64,000 nt of DNA from Candidatus Sumerlaeota bacterium (GTDB lineage Bacteria > Sumerlaeota > Sumerlaeia > MWCT01 > JAUWMI01). This document shows, piece after piece, positions 16,401-25,123 of this stretch. A program made the position numbers and the translations under genes. Under the pieces are notes generated by a model. The model worked only from the letters and a program-made list of their open reading frames with translations. It was not told the DNA's origin and made no database searches. The number at the start of each line of letters is the position of its first letter. Within the stretch, counting starts at the first letter, position 1. The DNA lies in contig JAUWMI010000007.1 of NCBI GenBank assembly GCA_030613245.1, positions 1 through 64,000 of the forward strand, read 5' to 3'.

Positions 16401-19400
16401 GTGAGCAAGACCTTTGACCAGGGCAAAGAGGAAATCTCGAAGCTGTGCCGGTATTTCGAGACCAACAGCCAGGCGTTTCTCACCCCAGGCATCAAGGAAG
16501 CCCACGTGCGCCAATCCCTGATCGACCCGTTCTTTGAAGCCCTGGGCTGGGACGTACGCAACACCGAGATGGTCGCGCCACAATACCGGGAAGTTATTCC
16601 CGAGGATAGCCTTGACGTGGAAGGCCACCAGAAGTCCCCGGATTACACCTTCCGCATCGGCGAGACGCCGAAGTTTTACGCCGAAGCCAAGAGGTGCGGC
16701 ATCAATATCAATGCCGACCCTGTCCCGGCCTACCAGCTTCGACGGTACGGATGGAGCGCCAAGGTAGCGTTCTCCATTCTGACCGACTTCCAGGAATTGG
16801 GCGTTTACGACTGCACCATGCGCCCGCGCCAAAGCGACAAGGCGAGTCGAGCACGAATTCAGTACTTCCGGTTTGAGGAATACCCGGACCGCTGGCGCGA
16901 GTTGTGGGACGTCTTCTCGCGCGAAGCTGTCTGGTCCGGCGCTTTCGACCAGAAGGCCGCGTCCAAGCGAAAGCACGGTACGTCCGAAGTGGACGTGGAG
17001 TTTCTGAAGGAAATCGAAGGCTGGCGCGACGCCCTGGCCCAAAACATCGCCATTCGAAACAAGGACCTTTCATCGGACGACCTGAACGCCGCCGTTCAAC
17101 GCACGATTGACCGCGTCATATTCCTGCGGATGGCTGAAGACCGGGGGATCGAGTCTTACGAGCAGCTTCTGAAACTGTGCGACCGGCCCGACATCTACGC
17201 GCGGTTCATGCGCGGCCTGTGCCGCAAGGCTGACGAGAAGTACAACTCCGGCCTGTTCCATTTCCAGAAGGAAAGCGGCGTATCCGAAGCGCCCGACCGA
17301 ATCACGCCGAAGCTGACAGTTGATGACAAGGTGTTCAAGCCCATCCTGCAAAGCATCTACTTCGCCCACGGTTCGCCCTATCACTTCGGCGTCATGCCCG
17401 TTGAAATCCTTGGAACCGTTTACGAGCGGTTTCTGGGCAAAGTCATCAGGCTGACGGCAGGCCACCAGGCGAAGATCGAGGAAAAGCCCGAAGTGCGCAA
17501 GGCCGGAGGCGTTTACTACACGCCCGCCTATATTGTGAATTACATCGTCAAAAACACGGTGGGGAAGCAGATCGAGGGTCGCAGCCCCACGAAACTGGCG
17601 GGCGCGAAGGGCAAGCAGCCATTCCGCGTCCTCGACATGGCATGCGGGAGCGGGTCTTTCCTCCTGGGCGCGTACCAGTGCCTGCTGGATCACTGCCTGA
17701 AGTGGTATATCGAACACAGGCCCGCAACCCACAAGAGGGCGGTGTATGCGGTCAAAAAAAGTGGCACGTGCTTCCAGCCCGTGATGAATCATGGGCGAGA
17801 CGCCCATGCCACGGAGTGGCGGCTGACGATCGAGGAAAAGAAACGCATCCTCACGACGCACATCTTCGGCGTGGACATAGATCCCCAGGCCGTGGAAGTT
17901 ACCAAGCTGTCGCTGCTGCTGAAGGTGCTGGAAGGCGAAACACAGGAAACCATTCAGCTTGATTGGCTGTCATTCAAGGACCGCGCCCTGCCCAACCTGG
18001 CCGACAACATCAAGTGCGGCAATTCCCTGATTGGCCCCGACTACTTCACTGACAGCCTGATCCCCGACCTCGAGGAAATCAAGCGGATCAATCCGTTCGA
18101 CTGGAAGCAAGGCTTCCCCGACGCGATGAAAGCCGGGGGCTTCGACTGCATCATCGGCAACCCGCCCTATGTCCGCCAGGAAACTCTCGGCGGGGCATTT
18201 AAAGATTATGCGCAATCTCATTTCTCTGTTTTCGGCAGCACGGCTGATCTTTATGTGTATTTCATCGAGCAGGCGCACCGGTTGCTCCGACGCGCCGGGT
18301 GGTTCGGCATGATTTGCTCCAATAAGTTCATGCGCGCCAATTACGGAAAGGCTTTGCGCAATTTTCTGGCTCAGAAAACAACGCTGCTTCAGATTGTCGA
18401 TTTCGGCGAACTCCCTGTCTTCCAGAAGGCCGCCACCTTCCCGGCCATTTTCCTCACTAAAAATTCACTGGCGGCCAATCAGCAATTCATTTATGCCCCC
18501 GTGAAGCGACTGAATTTTTCGTCTCTTGAAGAGGAAGTCCAGGCTATCGGAGCGCAACTGGATGATCGTTCGCTTGCGGGCGACAACTGGACGCTCGCTC
18601 GCAGCGAGGAGGTGGCGATCTTTGAGAAGATGAAGCGGATCGGCGTGCCGCTGGGCGAATATGTAGGAGGCAAGATCTACCGTGGCGTCCTTACGGGTCT
18701 GAACGAGGCATTCATCATCGACCGCGCCACGCGCGACCGCCTGATCCGCAAGCACAAGAAAAGCGCGGAACTCATCAAACCCTTCGTTGTGGGTGACGAC
18801 ATCCGGAAGTATCAGATCAATTTCCGGGAAAAGTACTTGATCCTTATTCCCAGAGGCTGGACGCGCGCAAAAATGACAGGAAAACGTGATGCCTGGAAGT
18901 GGTTTCAGCAGAACTACCCCGCTCTGGCTAAACGCTTGGCCCCTTATGCTCAAGCTGCTGAAAACCGTTGTGATAAAGGCGACTATTGGTGGGAACTCCG
19001 GGCATGTGATTATTACGACGAATTTGAAAAGCCGAAGATTGTTTGGCCCGAGATTGCGATGAGTAACAGGTTTTGTTTAGATCAAGAGAAATATTCTCTC
19101 AACAAAACCTGCTTCTTCAGTCCAACAAGCGAATTATTCGTATTGGGATTGCTCAATTCTCAACTCATTTGGTTCTTTATGAAAAATCTATGTTCTGTAT
19201 TGGGTGATGCCAATAAGCGAGGGCGATTGTTGCAGCAAAAGATATATATTGAACAACTCCCGATCCGCCCGATCAACTTCTCCGACAAGTCGGATAAGGT
19301 AAGGCACGACCGCATGGTTTCGCTGGTCGATTCCATGCTGGCCTTGTATAAGCAGCTCGGCGCCGTGAAGTCGGAGGCGCAGAAGGACGTTATCCAGCGC

Positions 19401-19499
19401 CAGATTGACGCGACGGACGCGGAGATTGATCGGCTGGTGTATGAGCTTTACCAGCTGACGGACGAGGAGATCGCCATCGTGGAAGGGGAAAAACATTAA
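16401..19499 (+). CDS. Type IIG restriction-modification enzyme (fused nuclease and adenine methyltransferase)
   Basis: A 1,032-residue single-chain enzyme. The N-terminal nuclease shows a PD-(D/E)xK site, P80-D81 and E95-A96-K97. The methyltransferase has motif I DMACGSGSF (from D412) and catalytic NPPY (from N587), followed by a TaqI-like target-recognition region to the C-terminus. It would cleave and N6-methylate the same target using S-adenosylmethionine. The GTG start at 16401 has GAAGGA 9 bases upstream. Residues 454-471, between motif I and EKKRIL, come from a palindromic repeat inserted in frame; relatives normally have a short loop there. GC content is visibly higher than in neighbouring genes, suggesting transfer. 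No separate specificity subunit or methylase is adjacent. Activity after the insertion is unknown. Confidence 0.9.
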   Translation: MSKTFDQGKEEISKLCRYFETNSQAFLTPGIKEAHVRQSLIDPFFEALGWDVRNTEMVAPQYREVIPEDSLDVEGHQKSPDYTFRIGETPKFYAEAKRCGININADPVPAYQLRRYGWSAKVAFSILTDFQELGVYDCTMRPRQSDKASRARIQYFRFEEYPDRWRELWDVFSREAVWSGAFDQKAASKRKHGTSEVDVEFLKEIEGWRDALAQNIAIRNKDLSSDDLNAAVQRTIDRVIFLRMAEDRGIESYEQLLKLCDRPDIYARFMRGLCRKADEKYNSGLFHFQKESGVSEAPDRITPKLTVDDKVFKPILQSIYFAHGSPYHFGVMPVEILGTVYERFLGKVIRLTAGHQAKIEEKPEVRKAGGVYYTPAYIVNYIVKNTVGKQIEGRSPTKLAGAKGKQPFRVLDMACGSGSFLLGAYQCLLDHCLKWYIEHRPATHKRAVYAVKKSGTCFQPVMNHGRDAHATEWRLTIEEKKRILTTHIFGVDIDPQAVEVTKLSLLLKVLEGETQETIQLDWLSFKDRALPNLADNIKCGNSLIGPDYFTDSLIPDLEEIKRINPFDWKQGFPDAMKAGGFDCIIGNPPYVRQETLGGAFKDYAQSHFSVFGSTADLYVYFIEQAHRLLRRAGWFGMICSNKFMRANYGKALRNFLAQKTTLLQIVDFGELPVFQKAATFPAIFLTKNSLAANQQFIYAPVKRLNFSSLEEEVQAIGAQLDDRSLAGDNWTLARSEEVAIFEKMKRIGVPLGEYVGGKIYRGVLTGLNEAFIIDRATRDRLIRKHKKSAELIKPFVVGDDIRKYQINFREKYLILIPRGWTRAKMTGKRDAWKWFQQNYPALAKRLAPYAQAAENRCDKGDYWWELRACDYYDEFEKPKIVWPEIAMSNRFCLDQEKYSLNKTCFFSPTSELFVLGLLNSQLIWFFMKNLCSVLGDANKRGRLLQQKIYIEQLPIRPINFSDKSDKVRHDRMVSLVDSMLALYKQLGAVKSEAQKDVIQRQIDATDAEIDRLVYELYQLTDEEIAIVEGEKH
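17761..17812 (+). repeat. GRDAHAT-type two-hairpin palindrome inserted in the restriction gene
   Basis: Hairpin 1 spans 17765-17783 (CACGTGCT, loop TCC, AGCCCGTG, one mismatch). Hairpin 2 spans 17790-17808 (CATGGGCG, loop AGA, CGCCCATG, perfect 8-bp stem). GTGGC at 17761 pairs with GCCAC ending at 17812, closing both. In this frame it encodes SGTCFQPVMNHGRDAHAT. I recognise this peptide signature as a recurrent product of a REP-like repeat scattered in many uncultured bacteria and planctomycete-like genomes. Confidence 0.75.
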
Positions 19500-19710
19500 C
19501 CACAAAGACACGAAGACACCAAGAGACCAAGATTTCTTTGTGTCTTTGTGCCTTAGTGGTGAAAAAAAGTAAAAACGGGAGGAATTCTAACCACCAAGAC
19601 ACGAAGACACAAAAATAGAAGGACATGAGGAATTTTTTCTGTGTGCCTTTGTGGTGAGAAAAAAAACCATGGAAGGCGAAAAACACTAACTACGAAGACA
19701 CCAAGACATG
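19480..19710. repeat. Interspersed CACGAAGACAC-type repeats with duplicated gene tail
   Basis: After the restriction gene, units starting AACCACAAAGACACGAAGAC (19498), AACCACCAAGACACGAAGAC (about 19590) and AACTACGAAGACACC (about 19688) recur. Their other ends carry inverted GTGTCTTTGTG or GTGTGCCTTTGTGGT sequences, so each unit is an inverted-repeat element. The gene's terminal sequence GGAAGGGGAAAAACATTAAC (19481-19500) reappears as GGAAGGCGAAAAACACTAAC (19671-19690), showing a 190-base tandem duplication that took the end of the coding region with it. Confidence 0.65.
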
Positions 19711-19725
19711 GAAGGATAGGGGATT

Positions 19726-19742
19726 AGTCTGACGGGCAGACT
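19726..19742. terminator. Hairpin between restriction gene and ackA
   Basis: AGTCTG (19726-19731) pairs perfectly with CAGACT (19737-19742) around a 5-base loop. It lies directly after the ackA stop on the minus strand and is followed on the plus strand by TTAAAAT. The U-tract is poor, so termination is only a possibility for convergent transcripts. Confidence 0.35.
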
Positions 19743-20969
19743 TTAAAATACTCCTTCAATACAGCGGACCGTGTCGCGGGCGATGACGAGTTCCTCATTT
19801 GTGGGGATTACATAAACTTTGACCGGGGAGCTATCCCGGGAGATAAGTCCTTCCTTACCATTGATGCTGCGGTTGCGCTCCGCGTCTAATTCTATACCCA
19901 TAAACTCGAGTCCTGCGCACGATTTTTCGCGAACCAGCGCACAGTTTTCTCCGATGCCTGCGGTAAAGCCAATCGCATCCACACCGCTCAAAGCCCCCGC
20001 ATACGCGCAAATATACTTCTTCACCCGGTAGCAAAAAACGTCAATGGCCAGCGCGGCTCTTTCGTTTCCTTTATCCCTCTCCTTCATTAACTCACGCATA
20101 TCGTTTGACAGGCCCGAAATGCCCATCAGTCCGCTATGCTTGTTGAGCATTGTATTGGCCTCGTGCAATCCCAGCTCTTCCTTCGCCATTACATGCAGAA
20201 TAATTGCCGGGTCAATATCGCCACTCCGCGTCCCCATGACCAGGCCTTCCAGCGGTGTGAAACCCATCGTTGTATCAATGGATTGCCCGTAACGGACGGC
20301 TGCGATACTGCATCCATTGCCTAAATGGCACGTAATGATTTTTAGCTTCTCTCGCGGTGTTTTCAGAATGTGTTCGAACCGATAAATCAGGTAGCGGTGT
20401 GAGGTGCCATGAAAGCCGTACCGTCGGATAGCGTGGCGCTGATAGAGCACGTAGGGAAGCCCATAAATATAAGCGTAATTGGGCATTGATTGGTGAAACG
20501 AGGTATCGAAAACGGCTGCGTGTGGGATGTTAGGCAGGAGCGCCTTGGATATTTGATATCCTTTTATGTTATGCGGATTGTGAAGTGGCGCAAGCTCGAT
20601 ACATGCATCGATTTGCTCATAAACTTCCGAGGTGATGATTTTTGATGAGGCAAATTTCTCGCCGCCATGCACAACACGGTGGCCAACCGCACAAATCTCC
20701 TTCTCGTCTTTGATAGCGCCATGTTCAGGGTCAGTGAGCATTTTGATGACCTTCGAAATCGCAACCTTGTGCTCCAGGATAGTAGGGGTTTCTTTCAGCG
20801 GAGGCTTTCCCTCGGCTTCGAAGCGCACGACAGAGGTGGTCATCCCGATCTTTTCAATTTGGCCTTTTGCAAGAATCTGATCTGTTGCGTTTTCAATAGC
20901 TTCAAGGCTTGTTTCAATTAGTTGAAACTTCACCGATGAGCTTCCGCAGTTCAAAACGAGCACTTTCAT
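19743..20969 (-). CDS. ackA: Acetate kinase
   Basis: A full-length 408-residue ASKHA-fold kinase interconverting acetate plus ATP and acetyl phosphate plus ADP. Signatures include the N-terminal NCGSSSVKF, YGFHGTSHRY, the phosphate-binding CHLGNGCSI, GTRSGDIDP and the adenosine motif FTAGIGENC. The ATG at 20969 begins MKVLVLNCG, the usual family start. No phosphotransacetylase gene is in the window. It follows a 3-hydroxyacyl-CoA dehydrogenase gene on the same strand after 113 bases and is probably expressed from the promoter at 22057-22085. The pair suggests acid-forming fermentation or acetyl-CoA handling, which is inference. Confidence 0.97.
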   Translation of the reverse strand: MKVLVLNCGSSSVKFQLIETSLEAIENATDQILAKGQIEKIGMTTSVVRFEAEGKPPLKETPTILEHKVAISKVIKMLTDPEHGAIKDEKEICAVGHRVVHGGEKFASSKIITSEVYEQIDACIELAPLHNPHNIKGYQISKALLPNIPHAAVFDTSFHQSMPNYAYIYGLPYVLYQRHAIRRYGFHGTSHRYLIYRFEHILKTPREKLKIITCHLGNGCSIAAVRYGQSIDTTMGFTPLEGLVMGTRSGDIDPAIILHVMAKEELGLHEANTMLNKHSGLMGISGLSNDMRELMKERDKGNERAALAIDVFCYRVKKYICAYAGALSGVDAIGFTAGIGENCALVREKSCAGLEFMGIELDAERNRSINGKEGLISRDSSPVKVYVIPTNEELVIARDTVRCIEGVF

Positions 20970-21082
20970 TTTATTTCTCCAGTTCAGGAGCTCATGCGAC
21001 GCAAACCCATCTCGACCGCATAGTTGGGCTCGCGCAGCGTACTTCCAAGAGCGTCATCCGGCTAAACCATAGCTTCATCGCT

Positions 21083-21952
21083 TTAGCTCATCCGTTGGCC
21101 ATTTTTATTGTATGTATAAAAGCCCTTGCCGGTTTTTTGTCCAAGATCACCTGCACGTACGAGCTTACGCAGCAATGGGCATGGACGATACTTCACGTCT
21201 CCAAGTTCACGGAATAGCTGGTCCATCCAGAGCGTCACTTCATCCAGACCCATCTGGTCTGCCAGCTCCAGAGGTCCAAGGGGAAAGTTATAGCCCAGCC
21301 TCATTGCCGTGTCCACATCCTGGACGCTGGCAACACCTTCCATCACCACGTACATTGCCTCATTGAGAAGAGGCAGAATAACGCGGGTTGTAACATACCC
21401 GGGATACTCAAAGACCTCAATAGCTACCTTCCCAATGACTTCAGCAAAAGCCTTGATAGTTTTAAATGTCTGATCCGATGTGTGCAGACCACGCACAATT
21501 TCAACCACACGGCGCTTGGGAACCGGGTGCAGAAAATGCATCGCCACAACCTTGTCCGCACGCTGAGTTCGGCTGGCGAGCTCAGTAATACTCAACGCCG
21601 CGGTGTTGGAAACAAAAATCAGATCTTTGGAGAAAATCCCATCCATTTCTTCGAAGAGTTTGGCCTTACTATCAAAATCATCCTTAATGGCCTCAATGAC
21701 GAGATAAATGCCCTGGATCTCTTCGTAACTATCCGTTCCCTTGATACGCGAAAGCATAGCCATTTTTTCGCTCTTGGTAATACCCCAGCGCTCAATTTCT
21801 CTATCCAGGGATTGCTCGATATCGGCAAGGGCCTCGTTCACGAGATCCTTACTGAGCTCCTTGAATACCACGTCAATGCCGGCTTGGGCTAACGTGCGGA
21901 CAATTCCCTGACCCATAACGCCGGCGCCTATGACTGCCACTTTATCAAACAT
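21083..21952 (-). CDS. 3-hydroxyacyl-CoA (3-hydroxybutyryl-CoA) dehydrogenase
   Basis: A 289-residue NAD-dependent dehydrogenase. The Rossmann motif is [11 protein letters not shown] near the N-terminus; SNTAALSI and the catalytic His of MHFLHPVP with the paired Glu in VVEIVRG are present. The C-terminal helical domain includes [11 protein letters not shown] and ends in KTGKGFYTY, typical of the family. Two conserved Asn positions differ: HFxNP is HFLHP, and the substrate-binding VNR is TTR. The substrate may therefore not be plain 3-hydroxybutyryl-CoA. Of two adjacent ATGs the second (21952) is preferred because GGAGAG lies six bases upstream. A strong promoter is at 22057-22085. Confidence 0.88.
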   Translation of the reverse strand: MFDKVAVIGAGVMGQGIVRTLAQAGIDVVFKELSKDLVNEALADIEQSLDREIERWGITKSEKMAMLSRIKGTDSYEEIQGIYLVIEAIKDDFDSKAKLFEEMDGIFSKDLIFVSNTAALSITELASRTQRADKVVAMHFLHPVPKRRVVEIVRGLHTSDQTFKTIKAFAEVIGKVAIEVFEYPGYVTTRVILPLLNEAMYVVMEGVASVQDVDTAMRLGYNFPLGPLELADQMGLDEVTLWMDQLFRELGDVKYRPCPLLRKLVRAGDLGQKTGKGFYTYNKNGQRMS

Positions 21953-22056
21953 CATTCACTCTCCAGTATAAACGGTAGAGAAAAGCACATGAAGTGCAAC
22001 AACTTTTAAATAAAAATAATTAAAGCCATGCTTCAAGCACAATTATATAGAGGACA

Positions 22057-22085
22057 TTTATATGGATTTTATTTAACCATGTCAA
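22057..22085 (-). promoter_or_regulatory. Strong sigma70-like promoter for the dehydrogenase-ackA unit
   Basis: Minus-strand TTGACA (22085-22080), exact 17-base AT-rich spacer, then TATAAA (22062-22057). This is the best promoter match that I found in the window. The predicted leader is about 100 bases. Confidence 0.65.
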
Positions 22086-22186
22086 TAGATTTCTGCCGTT
22101 TTTTGTTAATTTCTTAGGTGTTTCTGCCCCAGCGCCCGTATGCGGCAGGATTGAATTCAAGCCGTCATCTCCCAGTCTTTACGCCC

Positions 22187-23239
22187 TCATTGGCCTACTT
22201 GGCAAGTAAGAAGCTTTTGTATTCTTTTTGCAAAAGGTGGCCGAATTATACCCTTTTCTGTAATGATTGCTGTGACAAATTTATGCGGCGTGATGTCAAA
22301 TGCTGGGTTATAAACGCTGATACCACGCGGTGCGATGCGAATTGATTGAATGTGTGTAACTTCATGACTCTGGCGTTGCTCAATCGGGACTGAATGGCCT
22401 GAAGGCCGTGTCCCGTCAAAGGAAGATAGGGGAGCAGCAACGTAGAAAGGGATGTGGTGGTGATAAGCCAAGAGGGCGAGGTTATACGTTCCGATCTTGT
22501 TCGCAATGTCTCCATTTGCTGCTACGCGGTCGGCTCCGACCAGAATGGCATGTACGCGTCGCTGGGCAAGTAGCCAAGCTGCCATATTGTCGCAAATCAG
22601 GGTTACCGGGATGTTGTTTTGTCTGAGTTCCCATGTTGTCAGACGTGCCCCTTGGAGTAGAGGACGGGTTTCGTCCACAAACACGTGGATGCGCCTACCC
22701 TGTTCCACGGCCCTGTAGATAATCGCCAGTGCTGTCCCGTATCCTGCAGTGGCGAGACCGCCGGCATTGCAATGGGTAAGTACAGCGTAGTTGTCTTTAA
22801 GAAGGGAGGCTCCGAAGTCGCCCAGGGCCTTGCAGACCTTGTGGTCTTCCTCGATCATGGCGATAGCTTCGCGCAGTAAGTGCTTTTTGATCGTGCCAAC
22901 TGGTTTGTTGGCGTATTTCATTGCCACGCTGTTCATTCGATCCAGTGCCCAGAAGAGATTCACAGCTGTAGGTCGGGCTGTAGCGAGGTAGGCCGTTGCC
23001 TTTTTAAGCTGGCGGTGGAACGTCTTAAAAGACTTGGCGCGCGAGTGGCGCACACCGAGATACATGCCAAATGCAGCAGCAATGCCGATGGCCGGAGCGC
23101 CTCGCACCTGGAGAGTACGGATTGCGCACCAGAGGTCTTTAATGTGGCGAATTGAGAGGTAACGCAATCGAGCGGGCAGCTGCGTCTGATCAATTAGTTT
23201 AAGGCAATTCTTGCTCCACGCTATGGTCCTTACAGGCAT
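22187..23239 (-). CDS. mtnA: S-methyl-5-thioribose-1-phosphate isomerase
   Basis: A 350-residue member of the eIF2B-alpha-like aldose-ketose isomerases. Key pieces are the RGAPAIGIAAA loop, the catalytic Cys in LTHCNAGGLAT, ETRPLLQGARLT and the catalytic Asp in VGADRVAANGDIANKIGT. In the methionine salvage pathway it converts methylthioribose-1-phosphate into the ribulose isomer. Ribose-1,5-bisphosphate isomerases are close relatives, but the full motif set favours MtnA. Its ATG at 23239 lies inside the last codons of pgi (10-base overlap), implying translational coupling. No other methionine-salvage gene is visible here. Confidence 0.93.
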   Translation of the reverse strand: MPVRTIAWSKNCLKLIDQTQLPARLRYLSIRHIKDLWCAIRTLQVRGAPAIGIAAAFGMYLGVRHSRAKSFKTFHRQLKKATAYLATARPTAVNLFWALDRMNSVAMKYANKPVGTIKKHLLREAIAMIEEDHKVCKALGDFGASLLKDNYAVLTHCNAGGLATAGYGTALAIIYRAVEQGRRIHVFVDETRPLLQGARLTTWELRQNNIPVTLICDNMAAWLLAQRRVHAILVGADRVAANGDIANKIGTYNLALLAYHHHIPFYVAAPLSSFDGTRPSGHSVPIEQRQSHEVTHIQSIRIAPRGISVYNPAFDITPHKFVTAIITEKGIIRPPFAKRIQKLLTCQVGQ

Positions 23240-24639
23240 TGGTAGCGCTTCCTTTTCTGGAAGGCGTCGAGCTCAGCTTTCTTCTGTAGCGCTTGCGGAG
23301 AGTCCTGGCCCAGCAAAGCGTTTGTAGCCCGCTTGCCTTCTTCAACACCCGGCTGATCGTTGGCATTGACGTTGTACAATCCACCTGCAAAGGCGGTCTG
23401 GACTTCTAAAAGAAAGAGCAATCCGCCGAGGTTTTCAGGCGTAATAGCGTCAAAGATAAATTTGACGTTTGGACGCTTGTTTTTGGTCAGGGCAAACTCC
23501 GTGGCTAGCAGTTCGCTATTAAGCAGTTCCCCTAGCTCGACTCCCATTAGATGGTGGAGCGAAGGCGATAGGCCGGACAGATGAGGAATCCGCGCTTGCT
23601 TGCGGAACTTGTCTACTTGAAGAAAAGTGATGATCTTATTATTTGGCCCTTCGTTGTAGAGCTGAATTTGCGAGTGCTGATCTGTAGCACCAATGGCTTT
23701 AATGGGCGTTTGGCCAACTTCCACACGTCGTCCGTCCAGACTCAAGCGCTTACCCAGGCTCTCGGCCCAAAGCTGACAATACCAATCTGCCACAACGGTA
23801 AGTGCATAGCTATAGGGCATCATCACCGACATGGTTTTGCCCTTCTTGGTATCTGCAAGGTAGTGAATTGCAGCGTTGAGATACGCGGGGTTTCGCCAGA
23901 GCCGGGTAGAGCGACAGCGCTTATCCATGGCTTGGGCCCCTTGCAGGAGTGCACGAATGTTAATCCCCACGACCGCGGCGGGAAGAAGCCCAACAGCGCT
24001 GAACACAGAAAATCGACCGCCAACATTATCAGGAATTGGAAGGGTACGCAGGCGGTGTGCACGAGCAATCCTATGGAGTTCTCCCTTGTGCGGATCAGTG
24101 GTGATTATAATATGTTTGTCAATTTGCGCGGCTCCAACAGCACGTTTCAGGCGGTTGTAAAACAAGAAGAACGTGGCCATGGTCTCTACTGTTGTCCCGG
24201 ATTTCGTGACGACGTTGAACACCGTTTGCTTGAGATTCATGGTATTGAGGAGGCCAGAGACCTGTTCGGGGTCTACATTATCCAGGAAGAAGATGCGCGG
24301 AGTGTTCTTTCGCATCTTTCTTGGCAGAAGGTTGTGATAGGGATGTGTAAGAGCACGGCAGAGGCATTGTGCACCAAGGGCAGAGCCGCCGATACCCAAG
24401 ACCACGAAATTCTCGCATGTTTTTCGCACAGTTGCAGCAAGCGCCCGCACAGCCCGAACCAGACAATCATCATACGGCAGATGGTAGAACCCAAGTGTAC
24501 CTGATTTGCGTTGGGTCTGAATGGTCTGATGGATAGCTTGAGCGCGGGATTCCAGTGCTTCAATTGCACGCGGATTGATGCCGTGTGCCTCGCCAATAGC
24601 TGAGTTCATGGCATTCGTGAAGTCGAATTTGATTGCCAT
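23230..24639 (-). CDS. pgi: Glucose-6-phosphate isomerase
   Basis: A 469-residue SIS-domain isomerase interconverting glucose-6-phosphate and fructose-6-phosphate. Signatures are VLGIGGSALGAQ, the phosphate-binding KSGTTVET, PDNVGGRFSVFSAVG and the EGPNNKI region. The length matches the shorter Bacillus/Thermotoga-type enzymes and not the 549-residue E. coli form. The ATG at 24639 (MAIKFDF) is chosen because AGGAG lies 10 bases upstream; a longer frame to 24663 would contain that ribosome site. mtnA overlaps its 3' end. Confidence 0.95.
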   Translation of the reverse strand: MAIKFDFTNAMNSAIGEAHGINPRAIEALESRAQAIHQTIQTQRKSGTLGFYHLPYDDCLVRAVRALAATVRKTCENFVVLGIGGSALGAQCLCRALTHPYHNLLPRKMRKNTPRIFFLDNVDPEQVSGLLNTMNLKQTVFNVVTKSGTTVETMATFFLFYNRLKRAVGAAQIDKHIIITTDPHKGELHRIARAHRLRTLPIPDNVGGRFSVFSAVGLLPAAVVGINIRALLQGAQAMDKRCRSTRLWRNPAYLNAAIHYLADTKKGKTMSVMMPYSYALTVVADWYCQLWAESLGKRLSLDGRRVEVGQTPIKAIGATDQHSQIQLYNEGPNNKIITFLQVDKFRKQARIPHLSGLSPSLHHLMGVELGELLNSELLATEFALTKNKRPNVKFIFDAITPENLGGLLFLLEVQTAFAGGLYNVNANDQPGVEEGKRATNALLGQDSPQALQKKAELDAFQKRKRYQCL

Positions 24640-25123
24640 ACTAATCAGGCTCCTGTGACGCATTAAGTGCCTATACTATGAAAAGTATCTTCCCCCTTTG
24701 TCCAGACATTTTTAGGTAAAGAACCGAACCCTCAGGCTTAGTAGCATATCGAATGGGAAGTAGTTGGCTCAAGAGTTTCAATTTGGATGAAGCGGACGTA
24801 TTTATCCGCCTGAGGTGCATTTGGGTTTCCGGCTTGTCGTACAAGTCCGAATAAACAAGGTCGTGCCTCAATTCCTCGCAGACGGAAATTGCACGGTTGT
24901 ACATCTTTTAACTTGACCTTCACGGCCTAATAATTCTAATTGTAGCCAGAAAATCGGGTTCGCTAAAAATGCAAATTTTAAAGTACAACTCCCAGTTCCA
25001 TCGGCAGAGCTTTAATTCATAATCGGAGATCATCTAGTCAGCTGTTAATGGCACTCAGCATGAGCAACGCTGCAATGATTGCATCGGTTGACGTGCCTTA
25101 TCCCAAGAGAGGATGAAAAAGCC
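24640..25123. other. Divergent intergenic region
   Basis: This 484-base gap separates pgi (minus) from the GHL10 gene (plus). A possible plus-strand promoter is TTGACC (24913-24918), 16 bases, TCTAAT (24935-24940), but it would give a leader near 180 bases. A 77-codon minus-strand frame at 24671-24904 lacks a ribosome site and family features. I see no other structure. Confidence 0.4.

Noticed and set aside
16332-17042. Minus-strand frame of 236 codons opposite the restriction gene
   Set aside because: High-GC complementary frame of the Type IIG gene; no motif and no ribosome site.
17070-17861. Minus-strand frame of 263 codons opposite the methylase domain
   Set aside because: Antisense shadow of a strongly supported gene with catalytic motifs on the plus strand.
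19390-19686. Minus-strand frame containing FTTKAQRHKE
   Set aside because: Produced by the interspersed CACGAAGACAC repeat; this spurious reading recurs wherever the repeat occurs.
23581-24504. Plus-strand frame of 307 codons opposite pgi
   Set aside because: Antisense to pgi, which has all family motifs; the plus-strand reading shows none.
24671-24904. 77-codon minus-strand frame upstream of pgi
   Set aside because: No ribosome site, no recognisable domain and amino-acid composition without pattern.
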